A program made the position numbers and the translations under genes. A DNA stretch of 64,000 nucleotides from Trypanosoma brucei gambiense DAL972. Lineage: Eukaryota > Euglenozoa > Kinetoplastea > Trypanosomatida > Trypanosomatidae. The notes below the pieces were generated by a model. The model was given only the letters and a program-made list of their open reading frames with translations, was not told the origin of the DNA and made no database searches. Within the stretch, counting starts at the first letter, position 1, and the number at the start of each line of letters is the position of its first letter. Location: assembly GCF_000210295.1 (NCBI RefSeq), contig NC_026739.1:592262-656261 (forward strand). Reading direction: 5' to 3'. This document shows positions 36,157-45,489 of this stretch, piece by piece.

Positions 36157-37524
36157 ATGCAACAGCGTTCCATCAGTCCTGGTCGTGGTCGCGTGGTACC
36201 GAGAGGACAATTAACGCGGTCAGCGAGGGGCAGTACAATTTCATGCAGCAGCCCTCAGAGACCGCAAGCAGTTGTGAATGAATTACACCGCCGTGATGGA
36301 ACAAATCCCACTACTGACCGGGGCCGCCAAATTGCTGAAGAGGTGGATGAACTAATGAATGAAGTGTATGGAGGAACGGCCCATCAACCACCTCCCGAAT
36401 CTCTGCAGCGGCATGCGGAGGGCGGCAACCTCTTGGCTCGCTATAAGACATCCATCCTTGCTTCTGCTTTACCAACTTCATGGCAGCGAGGACCTTCAGA
36501 CCCCGCAGGTTTGTGCTTTGATGCCAGTGACCGTAACTTGTTGTGTATGGATGTTTATGAAAAGAAGGGTCTTTGTGTCGTGGGTTCCGCGGATCATGGA
36601 CTCAAGGTATTTGACCTCGCCACTGGAGCAGAAAAGCGAAATCTGTACACAAAAAAGTACGGTCACACCGAGTGGGTAACGTGTTGCAAATTTCTACCAG
36701 ACAGCGGCAAGATTCTTTCGGGTGGGATGGATAGTAAACTCTGTTTATGGGAGGCTTCCGGTCCCGCTCGTTGTACTGATTTAACTGGTCATACTGGAAG
36801 CATCAGCCAGGTGGAAGTGTGTGGCAATAACGGATTTGCTCTGAGCAGTAGCTATGATCGGACGCTGCGACTGTGGGATTGTGGAGCTGGTGGGCGGTGT
36901 ATTGCAACGTTTGCCGGTCACAAAGCCCCTGTGATGATGTTTTCGTGGTGCGGGACGCAATTACTTTCAGGTGATCGACAAGGGACTGCTAAAATGTGGG
37001 ATGTGGAGAGCGGCGAGTGCCTTGCGACAATGGCCACGAAGCGTGGGCAAATAGGTTCGCTATGGCATACACTTCACACGAGTGTGGGATTACTTTCTGC
37101 TATTGGGGATCAGGGTGGGGTTTTAACCGTCATGGATTTCCCCCGTACCGGCAGTCGGCCCATATTCCAAGGTGAGCTTCACCCGGGTGGTGTAATAAGC
37201 AGCATTCGCTCGGTAGATGAAACTCCATATTTGATTACTGCCGGAGCGGATAAGGTCATCCTCACGCTCGATCCGCGTGCTGGTTTTGCAGTGGTTCATA
37301 ACTTCACTGATCACCGTGATTTCATTTACTCGATGGAGACATTTGGTCCGTTGGTATTATCTGGTGGTGGAAATGGTTGGTTGCTGGTACATAATGTGTT
37401 GGATGGTAAATGTTGCTATGGGCTGGGCGCTAATGGAGCAGCTGTGCGTGAAATACGTACAACATCGGAGTATCTGGTGGCGGCAGGGGATGATGGCAAA
37501 GCTATGGTTTATAGTTTTAACTGA
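36157..37524 (+). CDS. WD40 beta-propeller protein of unknown function
   Basis: This 455-residue protein has a 120-residue hydrophilic N-terminus with an Arg/Ser/Pro-rich start (MQQRSISPGRGRVVPRG), then seven or eight WD40 repeats to the C-terminus. Clear blades include GHTEWVTCCKFL ... LCLWEASG, GHTGSISQVEV ... LRLWDCGAG, and GHKAPVMMFSW ... AKMWDVESG. Later blades keep the spacing but lose the WD dipeptide (VHNVLDG, AMVYSF). Such propellers are binding platforms without catalysis. I cannot place it in a named family. It is the first gene after the gene-poor stretch, so if a transcription start lies there, this is the promoter-proximal gene. The frame is open to GTG 36136; ATG 36157 is the first methionine. 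Confidence 0.88.
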   Translation: MQQRSISPGRGRVVPRGQLTRSARGSTISCSSPQRPQAVVNELHRRDGTNPTTDRGRQIAEEVDELMNEVYGGTAHQPPPESLQRHAEGGNLLARYKTSILASALPTSWQRGPSDPAGLCFDASDRNLLCMDVYEKKGLCVVGSADHGLKVFDLATGAEKRNLYTKKYGHTEWVTCCKFLPDSGKILSGGMDSKLCLWEASGPARCTDLTGHTGSISQVEVCGNNGFALSSSYDRTLRLWDCGAGGRCIATFAGHKAPVMMFSWCGTQLLSGDRQGTAKMWDVESGECLATMATKRGQIGSLWHTLHTSVGLLSAIGDQGGVLTVMDFPRTGSRPIFQGELHPGGVISSIRSVDETPYLITAGADKVILTLDPRAGFAVVHNFTDHRDFIYSMETFGPLVLSGGGNGWLLVHNVLDGKCCYGLGANGAAVREIRTTSEYLVAAGDDGKAMVYSFN

Positions 37525-38370
37525 GTGTATAGCATCGCTCTCATATACGGTTCCTTGTTTTTCCTCTTATCTGCATGAATACGTCGGCTCTCATAAGAGC
37601 GCGCGCTTGCAAAAAGGAGGGGGAAAGGCCAATAAATGTTTTTTGTTCGTTTTTTTTTTAATGTTGGGTTCGTTCATTATTATATCGTGTTTTCTTTTTT
37701 AAAGGTTCATGCTTTTCATTGTTACCATACCAACTTCGTGCGTTTTATTCACCTCCGTTTCCGTCATTGCACTGGCCCATAAAAGAGTAGAAAGGTATGT
37801 TGTATTTTTGTGTAAATGTAATTGAAACCGTGCAAATGACAGTTTCTCCCTTTTGTTTACGTCGTCTTGCCGCAGTTTCTCTTCCTATTTCTCCGTGCCA
37901 CACTTGTTTGCCCGTTGATAATTATGATCATTTTATATGGGTGACATGTATATATTTTTTAAAAATCCTTCTGATATCACAACAAGAGGTGAGGAAAGTG
38001 AACGAAGTAATGGTGGGAAAATCAATAAGTTGACGGCCGTTCTTTTTTTTTTGTTTTTGTTCCCCTGTTTTACCACTTGGGTGCTTTGCCCGTGAAAACT
38101 TATAATTACTCTGCTCGTTGTGAGATGTTACAATCAAAATTGCTAAAAATATTCCACATTCTTACATCATCCTTATTCTTCATTTTTTTCCTGTGATGAC
38201 AATTTACCACCTGCTGTCGGCAACAAACAATACATCTGCAACACGAAGGAACAAGAGATAAGAATCGGTATATTCAAAACAGCCACACACATATATATAT
38301 ATATATTGTTAAAACTTGTGGTAGAAATAAAACGAAAAAGAAAAGAAAAAATAAATTTTCTTTGCGAGTT
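37525..38370. other. Intergenic region
   Basis: About 850 bases, T-rich, with an AT run at 38289-38306. A 78-codon ATG frame at 37797 was considered and rejected. Nothing else seen. Confidence 0.65.
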
Positions 38371-39768
38371 ATGTATCGTTTTTCAATCAGTGGTAGTGCT
38401 CTACCTTCTTCTGTGGATTGGGCACTTCTCCGGCATTTGCCCACTTGGAGACTTAATAAATATACAATGGATCCAGTAAAAGGAGTAGGGAAAGATATAG
38501 AGTGTACAGATGATGAACCATCACCATTTTGGGTATCAGGAAGAGAAATTCGGCTTCTCCGTATGACAATGAGTCGCTCTTCAGCGTCGCCAGCGTGTGG
38601 TTCTTTTTCTTATGGCGAAAGGAAAAGTCGTATTGCTGACAAATCCAAACAATGCGGATGGGGGAACGATTTTGTTAGGTGGAATAGAGCCATCAGCGTA
38701 TTTGGTGTTCCATATCTCAACGCCGCGGACACATCTTTTTGTTCTGTATTTGATTCTGTCACATGTGTAAACTTCGAAATTCCCTTGACAGAAGGTGGGG
38801 GAGTTGCATGGTTGCCAAATGGAGCTCCGTTATCAAGTTCATTGAGGTGTTTTGTTGAAGAAAATGTAACAAAGCGGGGAATTACATCCGACTTCTCTTT
38901 TCACTCACCGTATTGGTTAGAAGTTGAGGGGTTTCAAAGCCGCTGGCCTGGCGTTGATGTCGCTCCTGCTGCTTCTCCACTTTATATCAAGGATGTGCCG
39001 AAAGGGTTTATAAATGCGGAGCAGACAACAGACGCTTCACGCTTCGATTCCGTGTCGTGTGGTCCACAGAGGCAACACGAATGCTTACTGATAAGTGGCG
39101 TGTATCATGTTTCGCTTAACTCGTCTCTAAAACTCGCAGATGCTCTTGCGAAAATGACAAAAGCTGAAGAAGGACAATTACTGCTTCCCCCTTCACTTCA
39201 TGAAACATCTTTTTCAAGGAGCATGCCATTACAGGGGTCTCCGCAGTGCAGTGAGATGGAAAAAATTAATCCTTGTAATTTGTGGGTTGATGTGGAATTT
39301 ATTGAAGCAGTTGGTTGGTCTGTGCACAGTGCGGCTGTGGGTGTGGAACTTCACAAAACACAGCTTCTTTTGAATCAACGACCATTTCCACTCCAACAAA
39401 GTGGGTCAGATAATTCGGTAACATTAATAAATGCTGTGTTTATTGTGGAGCGGGATGACTTACTGAATTTCATAACGTATAAGCCTGACCTCATTGGCTT
39501 CACACAAAAAATTTTCATATACTCTTTCACAGTTATCAGATTGGCTTTTCAAGCGTACAAAATGAAATATACTTCAACTACGTGGGTTGTTGCTTCTGCT
39601 CTGGAGGGGTTCAACATCCGTGCCCGTAAAACAGATGGACTCGTGGGTGTTGAAGTGAAACTTTTCATTCGTCAGCAGAACAAACATTTCACAACTGTTG
39701 TCGTCAATAGAGACGAGTTGAACATGTCCGATGAGACCGTTATGGAGTTACAACAGCGCTGTGTATAA
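38371..39768 (+). CDS. Unknown conserved-looking protein with an internal repeat
   Basis: I do not recognise this 465-residue protein. It has no transmembrane helix or catalytic signature. The N-terminus (MYRFSISGSALPSSVDWALLRHL) is Ser/Arg/Leu-rich with no early acidic residue before Asp19, compatible with a mitochondrial presequence but not proof. Two segments repeat: YLNAADTSFCSVFDSVTC (115-132) and FINAEQTTDASRFDSVSC (213-230), with the same spacing and 9 to 10 identical positions of 18. This suggests a duplicated domain. The C-terminal third (about 335-465) is more regular, with alternating strands and helices (WVVASALEGFNIRARKTDG). ATG 38371 is the first methionine; the frame opens at a TTG three codons earlier. 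A mitochondrial role is only a guess. Confidence 0.75.
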   Translation: MYRFSISGSALPSSVDWALLRHLPTWRLNKYTMDPVKGVGKDIECTDDEPSPFWVSGREIRLLRMTMSRSSASPACGSFSYGERKSRIADKSKQCGWGNDFVRWNRAISVFGVPYLNAADTSFCSVFDSVTCVNFEIPLTEGGGVAWLPNGAPLSSSLRCFVEENVTKRGITSDFSFHSPYWLEVEGFQSRWPGVDVAPAASPLYIKDVPKGFINAEQTTDASRFDSVSCGPQRQHECLLISGVYHVSLNSSLKLADALAKMTKAEEGQLLLPPSLHETSFSRSMPLQGSPQCSEMEKINPCNLWVDVEFIEAVGWSVHSAAVGVELHKTQLLLNQRPFPLQQSGSDNSVTLINAVFIVERDDLLNFITYKPDLIGFTQKIFIYSFTVIRLAFQAYKMKYTSTTWVVASALEGFNIRARKTDGLVGVEVKLFIRQQNKHFTTVVVNRDELNMSDETVMELQQRCV

Positions 39769-40848
39769 ATAACAGATAATATTTGCCATGCGAATCATCA
39801 CAATACATCAAAGTCTTTATGAAGTTTTTTCTGTCTCCGTCAAGAGTCGTTTATATTTATTTGTGATTATACTGTTCCATTTTTTTTTTTTAAAGGCCTC
39901 TACTGCTATTTTTTTTTTTACAAGTTTCTCTGCATCCTTTTTTTCTATTTCTTTTGTTGCTGCATGGTTACTTGCTAAATTTGTTGCATTGTCGTTGGCC
40001 ACGTCTCCTTTTTTTCTTTTGCTTGAAGAAACTGTCTTTATGTGTATTTTATTTTTGATACGAAGTACTTATGTCTCTTTTGTTTTATTTTTGTTTTCTC
40101 ACTGATGCGTTCTTTTCATTTATTTTCCCCTGCTTTCATTTCGTCATGTACTTCCAATATTTTCTTATTTTCCCCCTCTTGTCACACATAAATTCATATT
40201 TCTCTTGCATTGAGAATCGGTCTGCTAATATCTTTCACTACTGCAAGTTGTTAACATATTCCACAAAAACATCTTTTTTTTCCTCCTTTTCTTTCATTTT
40301 CACTTTGTTTTTTTTCTTTTCATGCTTTAAAGCATTTAAGTAGGTGCAAACCAAAAAGGATTTAGAAAGACAACCCTCAAAAGGCTTGTTTTTTTTTCTT
40401 TTTCCCTCTTTATAATATTTTTCATATTTTTCACCCACTACTCACACGAGTCTGTGGGTTCTTGAGTAGCTCTGCTTGATCACGCGACCTGTTGCAGTTT
40501 CAACTTGTACGCGTGCGTTGTGAAGTTCCTATTTTGCTTTCTTTCGCCTTCTAATTTTTTAAATTTCACTTCCTTTGTTTTCTTTTTTGTTTGGTTTCTT
40601 CTACCCACTTTTTTGTCGTTTTTGGTAGTTTTTTTTATTTTGTTTTCCTTTTGCGACCGGTTGTTGTGTATTATCTCTACCACTTTATAAATACATACAC
40701 AGGCACAAACGCATATCAAAACTACCAACAAATACCGAAGCGGAGGAAGATAAACGAAATACGCACCAGCAGTGTCGTTTTAATCCTTTTCATTTTTTTT
40801 CTTTTGTTTTGTCCTTTCTCACATTTGTGTACCCAAAACTGTGGTTTC
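39769..40848. other. Intergenic region with heavy pyrimidine tracts
   Basis: About 1.1 kb, very T-rich. Frames here encode Phe/Leu/Ser runs and are not supported. Pyrimidine tracts at about 40540-40660 with AG choices near 40627 or 40701 could serve the kinesin gene. A later tract (40780-40825) has no AG before the kinesin ATG. Confidence 0.65.
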
Positions 40849-43800
40849 ATGAACGTGCGTGTTGCTACAGCAGTTCGTATCCTACCAGGAACTGCAATAG
40901 CAGACAAGCAATTCATTCTTTCTTCGGTCCACAAAGCCGTTGATGGGCAAACTGTTGTAGTGGACAGTTGTGGCGATGGGTCGCGGCCGATGATTGTACG
41001 GGTTGATGAGGTTTATGATGAAGAGGATAATCAAAGCTACTTTTATGAGCAATCCGTTAGGGATTTGGTGTGTTGTGCATTTGATGGGAGTTATTGCACG
41101 GTATTGGCGTATGGCGCTGCGGGGAGTGGTAAGACGTATAGTGTGCTTGGACCCAAAGCACAGGAAAATATAATGGAAGAGGCGGGGATTTTCCTACGTG
41201 TATTTGAGGATTTATTTAGGTATCAGGAGAAGATGTCCAAGCGGAGGCACATCATGTTTTTCGTAGCAGCACTTGAGCTGGTTGGCGAGCAGGTGTTGGA
41301 CTTGCTAAAGAGGCGAAGTAAGATTCCTGTGAGTGATGTGTCAAGTGATTATCTTTTGCACAACCTCCGCCACGCTGAAGTCACCTCGATGACCGAGGCC
41401 ACGAATGTCTTCAATTTGATAAACGATATGCGCCAAGATTTGCCTACCGATGGAATTACACGTGGATCACGCTCTAGCGCTCTTATATTTATTGATATTG
41501 TTCAAGTTGCTCACAAACACTTCCCCGACCGTCCTACGCGGGATAAATTAGTGGAAGTGGGCGGATTCTCTGTTGAACCTAGTGTGCGAGGCATCCTGCA
41601 TTCGCGTGTGTTATTGGTAGATTTAGTGGGTAGCAACATCGGAAGAACCTCAGGTATTGGAGGAGAGGAAGTAATAGAGAATCTGGGAATGGCTAAATCT
41701 TTGCAAACATTGGGTATGTGTGTGCGCTCCTTGTATGTTGGGGACTCGCATATTCCCTTTTGTGATGCCAAACTAACTGAGTTGCTGAAACCCTCGCTTG
41801 CTGAAAGTACGTCGCGCGTACTTGTGGTGGCCCATGTTTCTCCGCTTGCTAAGGATGGTGACGAAACGAGAGAAACATTGTGCTTTTGTGATCGGATAAA
41901 GGAGTTCAAAGCTGATAAATCCTACAATGTTCCGTCCGCAGGGTTTGGGGAATATGAAACTCAGCCAGTTACTCAGCACAGGGAACTTCTTGCTGATGTG
42001 AGAATTGCGGCTGCTGTTGCCTACTATACACCTCAACGCCCTTATTTTACGTCGATGCTAAAAGGTGTGAGCGTGAAAGAGGCACGCGATGCCGCAATTG
42101 TTTCTTTGAAAAACGAATTGGATGGCCTGGAAATGAGAAAGGAAGCGGAGTACATCAGTAAAGCAAAGGAAAAAATAATGAAGGATCGAGATAAAAGGGT
42201 ACGCGGTTTCGCATCTAGGATGAATCAAATGATAGAGGAATACGAGGTAATTTCCCAGAAGGTCAAAGAAGAGAAGAAAGTTAGCAAGCACCTTACAAGG
42301 GAGTATGAAGCTAAGAGTGAGGAAGCCATAACGGAGGCCAAGAAGGCAAAAAAAAGTCGTTTGAAAGCCCAGGAGAAGGTGGAGAACCTTCGGGAGCAGC
42401 TTGGTTTGCCGAAGGTTGATTCGAGTTTGCCTAATCAGGAGAGTTCCCAATCACATAAGTACGATGATGACAAAATGTTTTGTGGTGGGTCGACGGAAGA
42501 ACTTTCAAATGAGGAAAGGGAAAGGGAAACACTACTTGACAATCTTGTGAATGACTTTCAAACGGCAGCCAAGGACCTCAACGACGTCCACGCGACGTAC
42601 GCGAAGCGCCTCACCGCCACTCAAAGGCAGAGAGCGCAAGTGCGACGTATAAAAATGCTTTGCTCAGGAATTATATTGGATAGCACCCTAGTGGAGGATA
42701 TTATTGATTTCATTATCGATCGAGCTGTTGATATCTCCCACAAGGTAATTAAACCATCGCAGCCGTATTCTTGGAAAAATATTGAAGGCCTTAGCACTGT
42801 TTTGAGAGGTGGTAACAGACTTTATCCACCGTTGTTCAATTCTATTCCAGATGCTACAAAAGTGGATAGTACAGGAGTATTTCATAGATGTACTTTTCTC
42901 AGCTCTGACGAAAGCGATGAGGAGAACTCTCACTATCCAGATGAAACGCGGCGGCCAGTTGAGATGGACAATGATTTGTACGAACATTATTTGGCGATGG
43001 GTAATACGCAAAAGAAGGTGAAGGAGGACGGTAGTGCGGGTTCACAAAAGAAGTCAGCAGCAAAATGGGGAGGGGAGATTTCAGAAATTGCACGAGACGA
43101 AGCGAGAAAGCCCGCGAAGGAGAATGCTGAAGATGAGGGTGCTGAGGGAAGTCCGATAGGATTAAATGCATCAGCAACGGAATCGCTACATCTCGATGGC
43201 GACAACGATGGGGAATTTAATCAATCTGATAACAATGTCGAAGAGAGTGAGGAGCCTTTGACGGAATCGGAGAAACAGCGAATGCGGACACGTAGGGACC
43301 AGCAATACCTTATGCGTGTGTATGACTCACCTAACTTGGTCGACGATCTCATAAAATTCTTGCGCGGTGGAACGGTAATGCTGAAGCACGGACGCATAGG
43401 AAAACCACATCGTCGCCTGTTCTGGGTATCTATAGATAGGGAGAAGCGAAAGCTTCTATGGGCAGATCCCGATGCAACCGCAAGTCGCTCTAGCTCGTAT
43501 GTTGACCTTGACAACGTGAGTTACATTCAAATAGGCTGTTTCAGTAAAGTTTTCAAACGGCACTGCTCGACATCGACGGATCCAAGTTTTTACCGTAGTT
43601 TTACTGTTGGTTTGAAAGATGGTAGTCGTACGGTTGATATTGTAGCCGACACATTAGCGGATTTTGAGGCTTGGGTGCTTGGCCTGTCTAACTTGGTGAG
43701 GGTAGATCCATCGTGGGGCGGGAAGTTGGATGTCTCAGTGGAGGTAAACTACGACCGTCTTAACTGCTTTGAGGTGAGTCTTTGCGAAACAAATTACATA

Positions 43801-44106
43801 TTTCCTACGCAATACCTCATGTTAAAACGACGTGTGACGCAGCTTGCGGCCCACACCCTCGAGGTTCTTCAGCAATGTGGAAATGATGTTGCAAAGGCCC
43901 AGGAAATTTTGAATGGTATTCATCCCCCAGGAATCAATGACAAGGGTGCTGTGTACCTTACAAAGGGTGAGTTACGCTTTGTTGGTCGCAACGAAATAGA
44001 CATCATCCGTATCACCAAAATATGGATGTTGTTTCAACAAATGAATCTTGTGTACGATGACAACTTCGTGCCGGCGACGACATTCGGTATTACTCGGCGG
44101 AGTTAG
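40849..44106 (+). CDS. Divergent kinesin-like protein with C-terminal PH domain
   Basis: This 1085-residue protein starts directly at the first motor strand (MNVRVATAVRILPG). The P-loop GAAGSGKT is at 89-96. The switch regions are altered: switch I reads GSRSSA (206-211) where kinesins have SSRSHA, and switch II reads DLVGSN (258-263) where most have DLAGSE. The later motor helix IPFCDAKLTELLKPSL is well kept. A charged coiled coil follows (about 405-525). Residues about 838-955 form a PH domain (VMLKHGRIGKPHRRLFWVSI), a lipid- or protein-binding module, and a short helical segment near 1000-1030 (TLEVLQQCGNDVAKAQEILNG) looks UBA-like. The frame extends to 40591 only through pyrimidine-rich sequence with a TTG start. 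It may be a cargo-binding kinesin with reduced ATP cycling. Confidence 0.88.
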   Translation: MNVRVATAVRILPGTAIADKQFILSSVHKAVDGQTVVVDSCGDGSRPMIVRVDEVYDEEDNQSYFYEQSVRDLVCCAFDGSYCTVLAYGAAGSGKTYSVLGPKAQENIMEEAGIFLRVFEDLFRYQEKMSKRRHIMFFVAALELVGEQVLDLLKRRSKIPVSDVSSDYLLHNLRHAEVTSMTEATNVFNLINDMRQDLPTDGITRGSRSSALIFIDIVQVAHKHFPDRPTRDKLVEVGGFSVEPSVRGILHSRVLLVDLVGSNIGRTSGIGGEEVIENLGMAKSLQTLGMCVRSLYVGDSHIPFCDAKLTELLKPSLAESTSRVLVVAHVSPLAKDGDETRETLCFCDRIKEFKADKSYNVPSAGFGEYETQPVTQHRELLADVRIAAAVAYYTPQRPYFTSMLKGVSVKEARDAAIVSLKNELDGLEMRKEAEYISKAKEKIMKDRDKRVRGFASRMNQMIEEYEVISQKVKEEKKVSKHLTREYEAKSEEAITEAKKAKKSRLKAQEKVENLREQLGLPKVDSSLPNQESSQSHKYDDDKMFCGGSTEELSNEERERETLLDNLVNDFQTAAKDLNDVHATYAKRLTATQRQRAQVRRIKMLCSGIILDSTLVEDIIDFIIDRAVDISHKVIKPSQPYSWKNIEGLSTVLRGGNRLYPPLFNSIPDATKVDSTGVFHRCTFLSSDESDEENSHYPDETRRPVEMDNDLYEHYLAMGNTQKKVKEDGSAGSQKKSAAKWGGEISEIARDEARKPAKENAEDEGAEGSPIGLNASATESLHLDGDNDGEFNQSDNNVEESEEPLTESEKQRMRTRRDQQYLMRVYDSPNLVDDLIKFLRGGTVMLKHGRIGKPHRRLFWVSIDREKRKLLWADPDATASRSSSYVDLDNVSYIQIGCFSKVFKRHCSTSTDPSFYRSFTVGLKDGSRTVDIVADTLADFEAWVLGLSNLVRVDPSWGGKLDVSVEVNYDRLNCFEVSLCETNYIFPTQYLMLKRRVTQLAAHTLEVLQQCGNDVAKAQEILNGIHPPGINDKGAVYLTKGELRFVGRNEIDIIRITKIWMLFQQMNLVYDDNFVPATTFGITRRS

Positions 44107-44371
44107 TATTCTCTTTTTTTCTCCATCATTTATGTCTTCACCTTACACTTCGTTGCTGTTTTGTGTCTTTGACAAACTTATATTATCACCATTATTTTTT
44201 AGTTTCTTACATTTGTTTTGTTTTGCTTTAATTTTTCCCCCTTTCTTTTCCCTGTACATGTGGTATGCATACGTAACTTTCCTTTGCTTGATGGAGGATT
44301 GAGGTATGGCAAACCGATACGTGGAGGATGATTAAGAAAAGATATGGGAAGTGTGAGGTTTAATGGAAGTG

Positions 44372-44394
44372 CCCTCACGTGGCGGTGGTGAGGG
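44372..44394. repeat. 7-bp hairpin in kinesin 3' spacer
   Basis: CCCTCAC (44372-44378) and GTGAGGG (44388-44394) flank a 9-base loop. Confidence 0.6.
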
Positions 44395-44681
44395 TGGTTG
44401 TCGAACTTTTGGATCGTAATTCCCAACGTGAGGAGGAAGCACAAAGCAATGGAAGGATTGAAAAAAATTAAAAAAGAAAGGATATAAAGGAAATAAAGAA
44501 AATAAAAGATGAAGATTATATGTGAACATCTGCGAAGGAAAGAAAGCAAGTGAAAAAGAAAAGAAAAGAGACGAAAGGAATTTTTCAACTAGTTGAGCAT
44601 ATGGTGTTTTGTTTTTCTTACTAAAACAAGTAAATGCATATACATACACGTATTTTGTTTGTATATATAAATACATATTTT

Positions 44682-44695
44682 CACCAACCTTGGTG
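44682..44695. repeat. 6-bp near-palindrome
   Basis: CACCAA and TTGGTG are separated by two C. It lies directly before a larger palindrome. Confidence 0.6.
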
Positions 44696-44696
44696 G

Positions 44697-44722
44697 GTTT
44701 GCGTGGCGAACGCTACGCAAAC
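44697..44722. repeat. 26-base near-perfect palindrome
   Basis: GTTTGCGTGGCG (44697-44708) pairs with CGCTACGCAAAC (44711-44722). There are 11 Watson-Crick pairs and one G-T wobble, with AA between the arms. Its GC content stands out from the AT-rich surroundings. Confidence 0.85.
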
Positions 44723-44859
44723 TGGACATATGGACTTCTAAGTTTCTATATGCTGTCTTCTCTTTGTTTCCTTGCGATTACACTTTTATGTATTTGTGCA
44801 TTTGCTTCCACCTTTTTATGTGCTTAACCTCATATATGAAAAATACACCGGAGTGTTTA

Positions 44860-44860
44860 A

Positions 44861-44904
<44 letters not shown>
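44860..44904. repeat. (AC)n-(AT)n microsatellite
   Basis: AC units at about 44860-44879 run into AT units to 44904. Confidence 0.95.
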
Positions 44905-45489
44905 CACTATCTATCTCTCAAGCAGGAAGGAAAGGATGCAGTGATAACTCCAAAAAGGTATAGGAGGAATAACGGTTTGGATGAGCGGCAGCACAACCGT
45001 AATAAACGATAATAACGTGTGTTTAACAGGAGGGAAACCATGAGCACACATCTAAGTGATTACATTGTGCAGTGGTAAGTTTCTGCAATGATTGAAGTTA
45101 GAACACGGTAAATTCTTTCGTGTGCTGTTGTTGTTCCTTGCTTCAGTTTTACGGTTGCGGGTGCTACTATTTAGGGTACAATTGAAAGAGAATGTGTACT
45201 GTAAGTGGCGGCTCCTTTATAGTCGATACAACGTGAGACTGAAGGAATTCACATGCTCCCCCTTGTTTGACTGTCATTGAGCTCTTCAGTTTCTGTCCGC
45301 CTTGTTAGTGTGCCTTTTCATTATGCGGTCTCCTCTTTCTCTTACTGATTTCATTAAGAATAACCTTCACAGCGGCTGGAAATTGCAAGGTTTACAAACT
45401 GCAACTTAACTATTAAGGTGACAACCATCAGAAAGGGCTTAATCGAGGAGGGCTATTCTTCAAGCAAACCACAACTGGTTGTAGCAATA

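Larger units (their letters stand above)
44107..45489. other. Intergenic region with three hairpins and a microsatellite
   Basis: About 1.4 kb with no supported gene. It has a run of inverted repeats at 44372-44722 and an (AC)n-(AT)n tract at 44860-44904. A frame at 45092 lacks an ATG start. Confidence 0.65.

Noticed and set aside
37797..38033. 78-codon ATG frame between the WD40 gene and the repeat-containing unknown gene
   Set aside because: Composition is fairly normal, but there is no motif and no clear acceptor directly before it. It is not strong enough to call.
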